The notes beneath the pieces are model-generated. The model made no database searches and was not told where the DNA came from. It saw only the letters and a list, made by a program, of their open reading frames with translations. From positions 11,009,057 through 11,073,056 of the forward strand of contig LR990043.1 of NCBI GenBank assembly GCA_905147135.1: a DNA stretch of 64,000 nucleotides, written 5' to 3'. This stretch comes from Blastobasis lacticolella (taxonomy: Eukaryota > Arthropoda > Insecta > Lepidoptera > Blastobasidae). The position numbers and the translations under genes were made by a program. Shown here piece after piece: positions 10,343-20,621 of the stretch (position 1 is the first letter of the stretch; every line of letters begins with the position of its first letter).

Positions 10343-10355
10343 ACATATGCTGCAT
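10343..10355 (-). promoter_or_regulatory. Leader ATG and env splice donor of errantivirus A
   Basis: The minus strand has an ATG at 10353-10355, 11 nt before the exon end at 10345, then GTAAGTAC. The second errantivirus has the same arrangement (ATG, 11 nt, GTAAGTAC at 59979-59997). The phase matches the acceptor at 5317. Confidence 0.65.
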
Positions 10356-10511
10356 TTCTGGTTTTCTCTCTTGAATCGAAGTCTAGATTCCTCCTGCCTG
10401 GCTGCAGCTGGTTCGTAGGTTTCAGATCTTCGAGATGGGGCTGGAAGGCCACCCAAGCGGCTTGCGAATCTTGATTTTGTAAGATTTTACGTTCGCAAGT
10501 CTACTTGCGAA

Positions 10512-10530
10512 GATCCTACCGACTGCGCCA
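10512..10530 (-). other. Primer binding site, tRNA-Ser type
   Basis: The minus strand reads TGGCGCAGTCGGTAGGATC, overlapping the last LTR base. This is the tRNA-Ser complement used by 17.6/297-type errantiviruses. Confidence 0.85.
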
Positions 10531-10805
10531 GATACGTAGGCTACAGCCGGAGGGTCGAAAAAAAAACCAAAAATGATTTAAACTAATATAATTAATTAAA
10601 ATAAAATTACAATTAAACTTAACGTAGAAACTAGTTCGAAGTGTGAACATAGAATGACTTAATATTAACTGAAATCGTGGTCGGCGACAATGCGATGTCA
10701 GCATCACGTGGCCGTCCACGGGTCGGCAAAATGCATCGGCTTGTAATTCCTGCCGATGAGGTGAGTGCTGCGTCTGCGGTCTTCATAGTGTAGGTGTATG
10801 TAATT
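10530..10805 (-). repeat. 5' LTR of errantivirus A
   Basis: Identical over 276 bp to 3310-3585. It drives the proviral transcript on the minus strand, toward Cwc15. Confidence 0.95.
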
Positions 10806-13063
10806 CGCTTCATTGAGGAGTGTGGTACTGATTTGTAAACAACATACAAAGCAAATGAATGAAATAATACAAGCAAATGGTAAAGGCCAAAGCTCTAAAC
10901 GAACGTAAGTTTCGGTAGATTTTTACAGAACAATACTAACAACGTACTTTGTATCTCCTCTGCGTTTTTTGACGCAACACACACACACACACACTTTAGA
11001 TTATGCCCGCACCACAAGCCCGCACAAACTATGATGAACGTATGAACTAAATATATGGATGCCCGATAGATATATATGGAACACTAAAACCAAAGAGGAT
11101 ATAAACCTTGCACGTCAAAGCAGGGTTGCCAGATGTGTTTTCTCATATTTCTCCAGACTCATAATTATTTTTTCCCAAAATGATACATTATTCAGAAAAA
11201 GCCCTCAAACTTGATTTGGTTAATTAAATAAATAAATAGGTACACAATAAACACATTATTTCCTCGGTTTTTTTCATAAATGAAAGGTAATTAAATTTCA
11301 CTAAACAAATTTAACATTTCAATGTTCGTTTTTGCTATTGAACCGTTTTATCATTTTGGCATTCGTTTCACGTATTTTTATTTATTTTTATCTAGTCATA
11401 TTGATTCGGATCATCATGTTGATTAGAGTCATAAATCAATTCAAATCAAGGGTAAAGCGCACTCCACATGTGGACAGTTCCGCGGGAACACGAGAATGTA
11501 GAGGGAGTATTCGTGTAGTCCCGTGCATGTTTGGCATGTCTCGCCTATTTCATAGACTAAGTAGAGATAGTTTGTTGTCGTCTCGATTCGATCGATTTTA
11601 TATTTATAATCCTATGCTTTGTCTAATATAGGATGATAATTTTGACAGCTCACTAATTGTTGGTCCTTGGCGCACGCTCATGAAGTTTCGTGTTTTATTT
11701 CGGTAAAATGTACTACGGATAATATCATACTTCATAGACAGGCCCCGCCCCTTTAGTGAAGTGCCACGATAAACGAATAACAACAGGCAATCGAAAATCG
11801 GTATTCAAATAAAATAATCGAACATTTAAAAATACATTTAGATAATTAAATTATTTTTTGCAACTATAACTCTTTTTCCTTGTTTGGATATCACCCTAAG
11901 AGACCTTTTACAACAACGATCTCGACTCGCGCGTATAATATGGAATAGGATAACTCAACGAATAAAAATACGCACGTGTCGAAATCGTCGTTGTAGAAGG
12001 GTTTTAATGTCGTATTAATAAATTATTCTTTCGAAAGAAAATAAATAGTTTATTTTGTATAACACGTACTGAATAACCATGCAACTATCGATTCCAAGTT
12101 CTATGAGAATGATAATCGATAATCGAATAGATTCATTGACGATCCCCGACCCCATCCCTACTGTAAATTGTCAAAATTATCATCCTATATTTGACAAAGT
12201 AAAGCGCTTTTTCCCGTAACAGGTTCCGGGTACACTTGACCATGATCCAGAATATTAGTATGTCAAGTAATGAGGAGTTTTCCAGTAGGTATTGATAGTT
12301 GGTTTCAAAAAGCATCAATAGATGGCGCTTCTACCATTTTGGTAATCTTTTTTAATCTGTATGATGGTGGCAGTGATTTCATGCAGACAACTGATATTAA
12401 ATTAAAAAATAAAATGTTTATTAATATAAACATAACTGTTAAATGTTGAACAAAATATAAAAAGAAATATTTATAGAAGTTGGCACTGTGCTCCATTATT
12501 ATTACAACCTCTAAAATGGTTGAAAACGATTGACAAATACAATATTATCCAATACAACGTACCCAGTGTTTATATCCTGTTTGCTAAGAACCTATTTCAA
12601 GCGATTATCAATTACCAAAATTGTCAGGGCGCCATCTAGTGAGTGGTTAGGAACGCTTTAGATACCTATTGGAAAACTGCTCATTACAGTAGAGCAGCTG
12701 CCATCACCTCTGTGACCCTGTTTACAGCAGATTAAACAGTCGACAATTTAAATAATTTAGCACGCGATGCACCAAACAAAGCAATAACAATCAAGGCACC
12801 TTTCTGATGTCAGAATGAGTTCAATATTAATTTTAGATAAAACTTTATTCAACCCGCGGTTCTGACCCTCACGCGATTCTGACGCTTGTCAACCGTTTGT
12901 TACATTTTTGACATCTCAGTGATTATTGGTCTCCCTCTCCAGTCTATAGTCTTGCTTGTCAGTTGTCTTATCTGCACTAGCTGGGCTGTTGTTGTGCGAC
13001 GTTTTCGTGTGGTAATTAGTGAATTATTCACAATAGATGTTTTATGATATTTCAGCATAACAT
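10806..13063 (+). repeat. Flank of Cwc15 unit, copy 1 (paralog of about 37707-40645)
   Basis: Continues the duplicated unit after the provirus. It includes the 3' part of the divergent exon (10810-10904, donor at 10905), a (CA)n run at 10976-10994, MITE G1 (11617-12199), and non-coding sequence to the unit boundary. Against copy 2 it lacks about 366 bp at 38000-38365 and about 340 bp at 39534-39873. No convincing coding frame is seen. Confidence 0.85.
11617..12199 (+). mobile_element. MITE family G, copy 1
   Basis: About 583 bp with ~31-bp inverted ends (CTTTGTCTAATATAGGATGA and its partner TATTTGACAAAG). Copies are at 38877-39442 (same unit) and, in reverse, 29006-29593. It has no coding content. 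The target duplication is unclear, so the superfamily is not assigned. Confidence 0.7.
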
Positions 13064-13398
13064 ATAACAGCATAACTTTTCATTATACATTATTATTAGA
13101 CGTTTTGTTATTAGATTGTATTACTATTTTGTGCCTAAATTATTGACTACTAGGTTGACAATGTATCCTGGAATTTAAAGGTGGACAACGCATTGGTGAT
13201 ACCCCTGGTGTTGCTAATACCCACAGGTAGTAATAACCACTGTTTGTAGTCCTGTTTTATCTACCAATTAAAAAAAGTAATATAAAAACAGTTGAGTTCA
13301 CCAAATGAATAAACTATGTAATGATTGAATAGGTCATTGATGTTATGTCAATATTTCATCATATTGTATGAGTTTGTATGTTTACTCGAAATATTTAC

Positions 13399-13503
13399 CT
13401 TTAAGTCATTTTTTTGACCTGCTGCAGAGTAATTGAGTAAAGGATTCCCCGATAACATATTTTCCATTCGAATCCTTTCTTCTTCTTGTTTCTTCTCAGC
13501 ATC
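13399..13503 (-). pseudogene. Cwc15 copy 2, exon 3
   Basis: 105 nt encoding the 35-residue exon 3 ([20 protein letters not shown]...) with good splice signals. It keeps Glu where copy 1 has Gly146. Exon 4, expected to the left, is missing: the sequence jumps at about 13077 to the end of copy 1's unit. Exons 2 and 1 of this copy are 23 kb away at 36739-37592, behind the E1 insertion. Confidence 0.88.
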
Positions 13504-13589
13504 CTAAAATCATCACCAAAACCGGTTAATTATCTGAGATATGCGGCAGAATTCAGCACATTGCGGTGAATGTGCTGTATGTTGTTTAA

Positions 13590-13856
13590 CCCGGCGTCTG
13601 TTAGGTTGGGTCATCATGACGCCAGACATTTATAAACGCCCATATTTTTTAAAGTGATAATGTGAAGTTATCGGGCTTATCAGTAGCTGCAGTTGTTACC
13701 CCGTCCCTTTAGTTTCTAAAACCGGTTTAGTCGGTGTGCACCTGCGCAGGTAGTTACAAGCGGTCAAACATCAAACAGGTAAATATGACCCAACCTTACA
13801 TTCCATGTAACCTTTTTATACCAATTACGTTTAAACATTTATTTGATTTGAATATA
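13590..13856 (+). mobile_element. piggyBac-like element, copy 2, left part
   Basis: Left terminus CCCGGCGTCTGT after TTAA (13586-13589). Cut by E1 at a TA (13855-13856) and resumed at 35319. Confidence 0.85.
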
Positions 13857-14561
13857 CAGGGTGTTTCATAATACATGTATTAAGCCGAAAGGGTGTTAAA
13901 GTATAGCTTGCAAAGAGTACACTGGCGATTTCATATTATCCAGACATTGAATTTTAATTTTTATAAAAAATCTTCGTTTTAAGGAAAAATAACCATTTCG
14001 ACTACGTTGATGCGCAGCTCTATTTCAAGTTGATGATCCTAGAAGGAGAAGTTTAATAACCGCGTGCGACCCCTATGAAAAAAGAGCAACCTCCTTAAGC
14101 CTAGTACCAGGAGCCTAATGCTACGTACACACGCACCGTTGGCCTGTGCCGGCCGGCGATCCGCAGCGCAGCGTGGCGGTAACATCAAACGGATAGAAGC
14201 AATCGACCAAACGCAGCTTGGGCGGATACCGAAGGCCAACGAACAAACGTGCGATTACGAGCCCGAATAGGTTCCCAAAACTCCCAAAGATAGTTTGCTT
14301 GACCACGAAATGCAATTACCTATTGGACCTTAGAAATCCAAATCGGCCGACAACGCTTCGTTGGCGTAAGTTGAGTGTGTACACACCATAAAGAAGAGTT
14401 TAATAACCTCGCGCCATTCATAACAAAACAAACGAACCTCCTACATCTTGCTACCAGGCGCCGAACTAAATTATACCTACTTATCTCCATGAATAATCTC
14501 TACCAAATTAACTAGGAACTTACCTACACTAATTATTTTCAATAGGTAGGTATGCTTAAAT

Positions 14562-14870
14562 AGTCGGAGCGTCGTCGGTGGCCTAAGGTTACGGTATCCG
14601 AGTCGTACGCGAGAGGTACCGGGTTCGACACCCGCTGCCGCCACGTACCAGCCTTTACCTTACCTTACCTTTTCTGACGGAAAACATCGTGATGAAACCT
14701 GCACATTTAGGCGACTGAATGTCTAACCATGATTTTAATCTGGTCAGGTAATCAGGTTCCCCTGGTAGCAGGGTCAGGCAGGATTCAGGACTGTCAGACG
14801 TAATGACCAGAAATGCGAAATCCTGGATCATGGTCAAGGCGTACCCCAGGCCCTCGTGCGCGAGAGCAAA
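14562..14870 (+). repeat. tRNA-derived SINE
   Basis: Has an A-box-like stretch (TGGCCTAAGGTTACGG) and a B box (GGTTCGACACC), then a body ending around 'gatcatggtcaaggcgtacc'. It matches the SINE at 44697 in E2, so it is part of the shared element body. Not a functional tRNA: it has no cloverleaf acceptor. Confidence 0.6.
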
Positions 14871-14912
14871 ACCAGGTCATTAACACCGAGATGATTTCTA
14901 CTAGGTAGGTAC

Positions 14913-15064
14913 TGTAGCGTGTGTGCTCATGCAGGCCTTAGGTAAGGACGGGTTCTAGGACAGGTAGGTGTCGGAGGCCGTATGTTTGAACGGGCTCTAA
15001 GTTAGGTAGGCATTCGGGTTGGCCTGCTGCTCCTGTAGGGTAACCGGGGCTCTAGTCGGTCGGT
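14913..15064 (+). repeat. 5' LTR of element B, left part
   Basis: Matches 30613-30760 of the 3' LTR. It carries an extra CGGT at the junction with element C. Confidence 0.85.
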
Positions 15065-15574
15065 TGTAGTGTAACTACTTATTTGTATTATATTTGTTAT
15101 TATTTTATTAAATGTAAGTAGTATATGTAAATAGTATATAAAGTCTAATATGATAATAATTATTACTCAATGTAATAATTATTATCATATTATACATACA
15201 CCGGACAGACCGACTACTTTTCGTAGTAGACGATTTCGCGACGCGTGGAGGTAGTCGCAAAATCGCGTCTACCAACTCCTGCGCCGCGAACGCGGAACTG
15301 TCCGGTCGGCAGTCCGCAACCGTGTTAGACGCGAGACGCATGTGACTCTGTGCACCGCCAAATTATATACGCGCGACTATTCCCCATACTCGAATCTTTT
15401 ATGTACTGCCTTCTTATATTTGAATCTGTTTTCCGTCGTCTTAATTTCTCCTTCTGTACTTGTTTGAACTTTCATTCTGTGTACTTGTTTAAATAAACTA
15501 CGCAAGTGAGTGAACTTTTAGTGGCTTCATTTAAACAAAACCCTAATCACCACCACTACCATCATTTCGCTTTA
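15065..15574 (+). repeat. 5' LTR of element C
   Basis: Starts TGTAGTGTAACTACTT and ends before the primer site at 15576. It contains a small palindrome around 'atgataataattattactc' and a GC-rich inverted segment (TCGTAGTAGACGATTTCGCG). Confidence 0.85.
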
Positions 15575-15597
15575 TTGGTGACCCCGAGAAGAACACA

Positions 15598-16437
15598 ATG
15601 TTGGGCGACTACGGTGAAAGCAACAGCAAAAGAGGAGATGTGGATCGGGTCGCCGTGCGGGTACCCTCATTTCACCCGACGAAACCATCTATGTGGTTCG
15701 CGGCGCTGGAGAGCCAATTTGTGTTGGCGAACATCACACAAGACTCAACCAAGTACCACTATACAGTGTCCGGCCTCGAGCCGATGTACGCGGATGTGGT
15801 TGAGGATATTATCAACGCTCCTCCGGCACCTGATAAGTACGAGCGGCTCAAGACCGAGCTGATTAAGCGGCTGACGGCGTCACAGCAGAGCAAGGTGAAG
15901 CAGCTGCTGAACCACGAGGAGCTAGGAGATCGGAAGCCGTCCCACTTTCTTCGCCACCTGAAGCACCTGGCGGGGCCAGGAGTACCAGATAACTTCATCA
16001 GGACCCTCTGGGCTAGTCGCCTGCCCAGCAGCATGCAGACAATCATCGCATCTCAGTCCAAGGCGACACTGGAGGAAGCTGCCGAGTTAGCTGACCAGAT
16101 TATGGACATCGTGGCACCGGTTTCACAAGTGTCAGCGGCGCAGGTGAAACCGCTACTCTCTGCAGCACCAGCTCCGGTTGCCAGCTGTTCATCATCGGAC
16201 AAAATCGCTCTGCTTACCCGGCAAATAGCGGCTCTGACGGCGCAAGTCGGCAGGTTGTCGCGTTCGCGAGCCAGGAGCAAGTCTGAAGATCGTCGGCGCG
16301 GGCGTTCGTCATCCACGCGGTCCCAGTCTAACTACAGGCAGTATCCCGTCTGCTGGTATCATTCCAAGCACGGCAGTAACGCGAGGAAATGCGTTAAACC
16401 CTGCGACTACGCGGGAAACGGTCTGGGCGGTCGATAA
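15598..16437 (+). CDS. gag: Gag of element C (CHCC type)
   Basis: 279 codons. The N-terminal capsid-like part includes [18 protein letters not shown] and [17 protein letters not shown], both typical of this clade. A serine/arginine-rich stretch ([19 protein letters not shown]) follows, then [18 protein letters not shown], which fits CX2HX9CX3C. The stop TAA overlaps the ATG of pol (TAATG, 16435-16439), so pol could be translated by reinitiation or frameshifting. The frame is intact. Confidence 0.9.
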   Translation: MLGDYGESNSKRGDVDRVAVRVPSFHPTKPSMWFAALESQFVLANITQDSTKYHYTVSGLEPMYADVVEDIINAPPAPDKYERLKTELIKRLTASQQSKVKQLLNHEELGDRKPSHFLRHLKHLAGPGVPDNFIRTLWASRLPSSMQTIIASQSKATLEEAAELADQIMDIVAPVSQVSAAQVKPLLSAAPAPVASCSSSDKIALLTRQIAALTAQVGRLSRSRARSKSEDRRRGRSSSTRSQSNYRQYPVCWYHSKHGSNARKCVKPCDYAGNGLGGR

Positions 16438-19400
16438 TGGCGGCCGACGGCTGCCCAAGCACCGGTCGCTTATTTGTGACGGACAGAGGGTCTGCTGTGC
16501 AGTTCCTGGTGGACACAGGGAGCGATTTGTGTGTGTTTCCAAGGTCTAGTGTTAAGGGTTCTCGCTCGAAAACGAATTATGAATTGTGTGCGGCAAATGG
16601 TACGGTTATCAACACCTACGGTTACGTTCATTTGGTGCTAAACCTAGGCTTACGCCGCGATTTTACGTGGCGATTTATTGTCGCTGATGTAACCAAAGCT
16701 ATAATTGGTGTGGATTTTCTATCGCACTACAACCTTGTTGTTGATATCCGTAACAAGCGCCTGATAGACAGTAATACAACGCTCACGTCCACGGGTTTGC
16801 TTGCAGATAATGCAACAGACGTTTCTTCGGTTAAGGTAGTATCTGGTCATTCTGTGTATCATGACATACTAGCCAAATATCCAGAAGTCACTCGTCCACC
16901 CGGTATTCATCGCACAACACATCACAACACTGTACATCACATTCGTACCACACCCGGCCCTCCTGTTTCAGGCACACCCCGTAGACTGGCACCTGACAAG
17001 TTACAAATAGCGAGGTCTGAATTTGAGGCTATGCTCAAAAATGGTACTTGTCGGCCATCGGATTCTCCTTGGGCGTCACCTCTTCACCTCGCGCCTAAGA
17101 AGGACAACGGTTGGCGTCCCTGTGGCGACTACCGTATGCTCAACGCCAGAACCGTGCCTGACAAGTACCCGATTAAGCACATACATGACTTTTCACATAG
17201 TCTTGCAGGTTGCAGTGTATTCTCCACCATCGATTTGGTTAAGGCGTACAACTAGATCCCCGTGCATGTCGACGACATCTCCAAGACCGCCAACACTACG
17301 CCGTTTGGGCTGTACGAATTCCCTTACATGACGTTTGGGCTTCGTAACGCCGGCCAGACGTTCCAGCGGTTCGTCGACGAGATGCTGCGGGGTCTGGATT
17401 TCACTTACGCCTACTTGGATGACTTTCTGGTATTTTCCAAGGATCCACAGACTCATGAGGAACATCTCCACCAGCTGTTCACCAGACTCAGGGCCTATGG
17501 CATGGTGGTAAATACCGCCAAGTGCGTTTTCGGTGCCTCCGAGGTAACATTTTTAGGTTACCGGATTTCGGCTGAGGGAACAACTCCTCTGCCGTCGAAG
17601 GTCCAAGCCATCAGGGAATTTCCAGTTCCCAAAACTGTAAAGGAGCTACGCAGGTTCCTGGGTATGGTAAACTTTTACCGCAGGTTTATCCCAGATGCAG
17701 CTGAGCACCAGGCGCCATTGAACGAGCTTCTCCTCGGATCGGTGAAGGGCTCGCATCCGGTCAGCATTGCTGGCGAGCGGCTTCGGGCACTTGAAGCCTG
17801 CAAAGAAGGTCTCAGTCAGGCCGCCTTGCTGGCTCACCCGAGGTACGACGCGAAGCTAGCTCTAGTCACAGATGCTTCGGACACAGCCATCGGAGCAGTT
17901 CTCCAGCAGCAAGCCGCCGATGGTACTTTTCAGCCCCTCGCATTCTTCTCTCGTAAGCTCATTCCTTCCCAGCGGAAGTACTCACCTTACGATCAAGAAC
18001 TGCTTGCCATCTACGAGAGCGTGAAGTACTTTCGGCATATGGTAGAGGCTAGGCACTTTGTGATCTACACTGATCACAAACCTATTGTCTTTGCCTTCCA
18101 TAACCGAAAGGAGAACTGCTCGCCAAGGCAATTTCGACATCTGGACCTGATAGCGCAGTTCACGACGGACATCCGTCATATATCCGGTAAGGACAACGTG
18201 GTAGCAGATGCCCTTTCCCGAGTCGACGAGGTGGTTCAGCCAGTTTCCTTGGAGCATTTAGCGGCAGCTCAGCGCGTTGACGGCGAACTCACCAACCTCA
18301 TCGACGGTACCACATCGCTACGCTTGGTGAAGGTATCGTACCCGGGTTCCCAGACGCAAATATATTGCGATGACAGCGCCGGCACTCCAAGACCTTATGT
18401 TCCACTGCCATTTCGTCGGCAGATTTTTGATAGCCTGCATGCACTGAGCCACCCTGGTGCCAACGCTACGGCAAGATTGGTCTCGGAGAGGTACGTATGG
18501 CCAGGCGTGCGAAAGGACTGCAGGGAGTGGGTTCGGGCCTGCTTAGCGTGCCAACGCTCGAAGATCACCCGGCATGTCTCTGCACCTCTTGGTTCCTTCA
18601 AGCTTCCAGCGGCCAGGTTTAAATTTGTCCACATAGACCTGGTCGGGCCGTTACCTGTCTCGCAAGGTTTTCGGTACTGTCTCACGGCAATCGACCGCTT
18701 TACGCGTTGGCCTGAGGCAATTCCACTCGCGGACATCACGGCAGAGACAGTGGCAAAAGCCTTGATGAGTGGGTGGATCTCCCGCTTTGGTTGTCCTACG
18801 GACATTGTCACAGATCGTGGTCGACAATTCGAATCCGCATTGTTCGAACAGCTCTCGAAAATTGTCGGATTCTAACATCGCCGAACTACGGCATATCATC
18901 CTGCCTGCAACGGACTCGTGGAGAGATTCCATCGGCAGCTCAAAGCTGCCATAATCTGCCACGGGACTGTTAACTGGGTTGACTCCCTTGCACCTGTGTT
19001 GCTGGGAATAAGGAGTGCGTTCAAGGAGGACCTTAAAACAACGTCCGCGGAGCTGGTTTACGGCGAACCTCTGCGCCTACCTGGCGGATTTTTTGACGCA
19101 CCAGCTGAGGATGGTACCGTTGACTTGACCTTGTTTACGTCAAGACTTCGGAGTATCATCCGAAGCTTGCAGCCGTCTCCAGCATCTCGCCATAGCGGAA
19201 GGCGTTCCGCATTCGTATTCAAGGACTTAGCCACATGTACTCACGTATTTTTGCGTGACTGCACTGTTGGCGGGTCCTTGAAACCAGCTTACACCGGTCC
19301 CTTTGAAGTTCTCCAGCGAGGTGACAAGATCTTCACCATTCTTGTCAACGGTAAGAGCACCACAGTGTCCATCGACCGCATTAAACCGGCCTACACACTA

Positions 19401-19574
19401 CACGCTCATGACACACTTTACACACCTGTCACTTTAACAGCAAACACGCACACTTCACCCACACATACACACACTACACACACGGATGACCAGAACCTAC
19501 CAAATACTGATGACCAAGTCGTCAGAACTCGATCAGGGCGTAGGGTAATATTTCCAGACTATTATCGCCCGTAG
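16437..19574 (+). pseudogene. pol: Pol of element C, interrupted by two in-frame stops
   Basis: A single frame of about 1,045 codons. Order: protease ([12 protein letters not shown]), reverse transcriptase with YLDD near 17415, RNase H (VTDASD ... TDHKPI ... VADALSR), integrase zinc domain (HALSH ... CLACQ), integrase core ([22 protein letters not shown]) and a GPF module (TGPFEVL). TAG at 17253-17255 cuts RT after LVKAYN, and TAA at 18873-18875 cuts the integrase core after KIVGF. Both leave the frame unchanged, so they are point nonsense changes. This copy cannot make full Pol. Confidence 0.92.
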
Positions 19575-19596
19575 CCCGGTCTCTGGAGGGGGGTGA

Positions 19597-20106
19597 TGTA
19601 GTGTAACTACTTATTTGTATTATATTTGTTATTATTTTATTAAATGTAAGTAGTATATGTAAATAGTATATAAAGTCTAATATGATAATAATTATTACTC
19701 AATGTAATAATTATTATCATATTATACATACACCGGACAGACCGACTACTTTTCGTAGTAGACGATTTCGCGACGCGTGGAGGTAGTCGCAAAATCGCGT
19801 CTACCAACTCCTGCGCCGCGAACGCGGAACGGTCCGGTCGGCAGTCCGCAACCGTGTTAGACGCGAGACGCATGTGACTCTGTGCACCGCCAAATTATAT
19901 ACGCGCGACTATTCCCCATACTCGAATCTTTTATGTACTGCCTTCTTATATTTGAATCTGTTTTCCGTCGTCTTAATTTCTCCTTCTGTACTTGTTTGAA
20001 CTTTCATTCTGTGTACTTGTTTAAATAAACTACGCAAGTGAGTGAACTTTTAGTGGCTTCATTTAAACAAAACCCTAATCACCACCACTACCATCACGTC
20101 GCTTTA
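19597..20106 (+). repeat. 3' LTR of element C
   Basis: 510 bp, near-identical to 15065-15574. The right junction leads straight into the rest of element B's 5' LTR. Confidence 0.85.
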
Positions 20107-20356
20107 AGTAGGTTAGAGCAAGTAGGATATAGGCGTGTAGGTTTAGATAGGTCGGAGCAAGTAGGACGCAAGCTATTAGCTTGCGTCTATGGGCACACAT
20201 AGCACTGGCTAGGTGGTAATTCAAATGTGTTCCATTTGAATTAGATCTAAGGTATTATATGTATTTTATATCATTCTTTAAACCAAACTTATCAATATAG
20301 TATCAATTAATCCTCTGCATTTTTACTTTAAACTCAATATAGCAAGCAGTGCTACA
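20107..20356 (+). repeat. 5' LTR of element B, right part
   Basis: Matches 30763-31012 and ends GTGCTACA. A possible primer site (TGGTGGAGGCGCCGGG) follows at 20358; the matching tRNA is not identified. Confidence 0.85.
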
Positions 20357-20621
20357 GTGGTGGAGGCGCCGGGTACGAAGAAGTCGTACCTACAAAATAT
20401 TTTGTTCAGAGAGAACTAGAAAAAAGTTCGAAACAAGAGATTTATGACAAAGTTGTCAGAACTAGTCAATTCTTTTCCGATTGTCAGAAAAGATATCGAA
20501 GATAAAAAGGGTCAAGAAAAGGCTAAAGAAAGTAAAGAAAAGGCTAACGGAAGAAGCCTATAAGAAAAGACGCACCAACGCTGGAAGTTAAAACCGTATC
20601 GTTAATTAATTATTTAGTAGA

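Larger units (their letters stand above)
3310..10805 (-). mobile_element. Full-length errantivirus (Ty3/Gypsy with env), element A
   Basis: The element is 7,496 bp with two 276-bp LTRs that are identical base for base, and a 4-bp target duplication CGCT (3306-3309 and 10806-10809). The uninterrupted target is visible in the paralogous unit near 37711-37718. On the minus strand the order is LTR, tRNA-Ser-type primer site, leader with splice donor, gag, pol (-1 frame), env overlapping pol, polypurine tract, LTR. All three genes are open. This is the layout of insect errantiviruses of the 17.6/297/ZAM kind, which use a tRNA-Ser primer. Identical LTRs and open frames indicate a very recent insertion. 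Confidence 0.95.
15065..20106 (+). mobile_element. Element C: Ty3/Gypsy retrotransposon, CsRn1 (Kabuki-like) clade
   Basis: 5,042 bp with 510-bp LTRs (15065-15574 and 19597-20106) that differ at about three positions. A TGGTGACCCCGAG primer site starts at 15576 and a purine tract (ggagggggg) precedes the 3' LTR. Gag ends in a CX2HX9CX3C motif, the atypical CHCC signature of the CsRn1 clade. Pol has two in-frame stops. It sits inside the 5' LTR of element B; a clean target duplication is not visible. Confidence 0.9.

Noticed and set aside
11332..11631. 99-codon plus-strand frame, repeated at 38592-38891
   Set aside because: The repetition is explained by the unit duplication. The frame has no recognisable motif, runs into MITE G and has AT-driven composition.
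14039..14315. Short overlapping minus-strand frames, also seen at 43991-44568
   Set aside because: They recur only because E1 and E2 share the sequence. They are not conserved in frame and have no motif.
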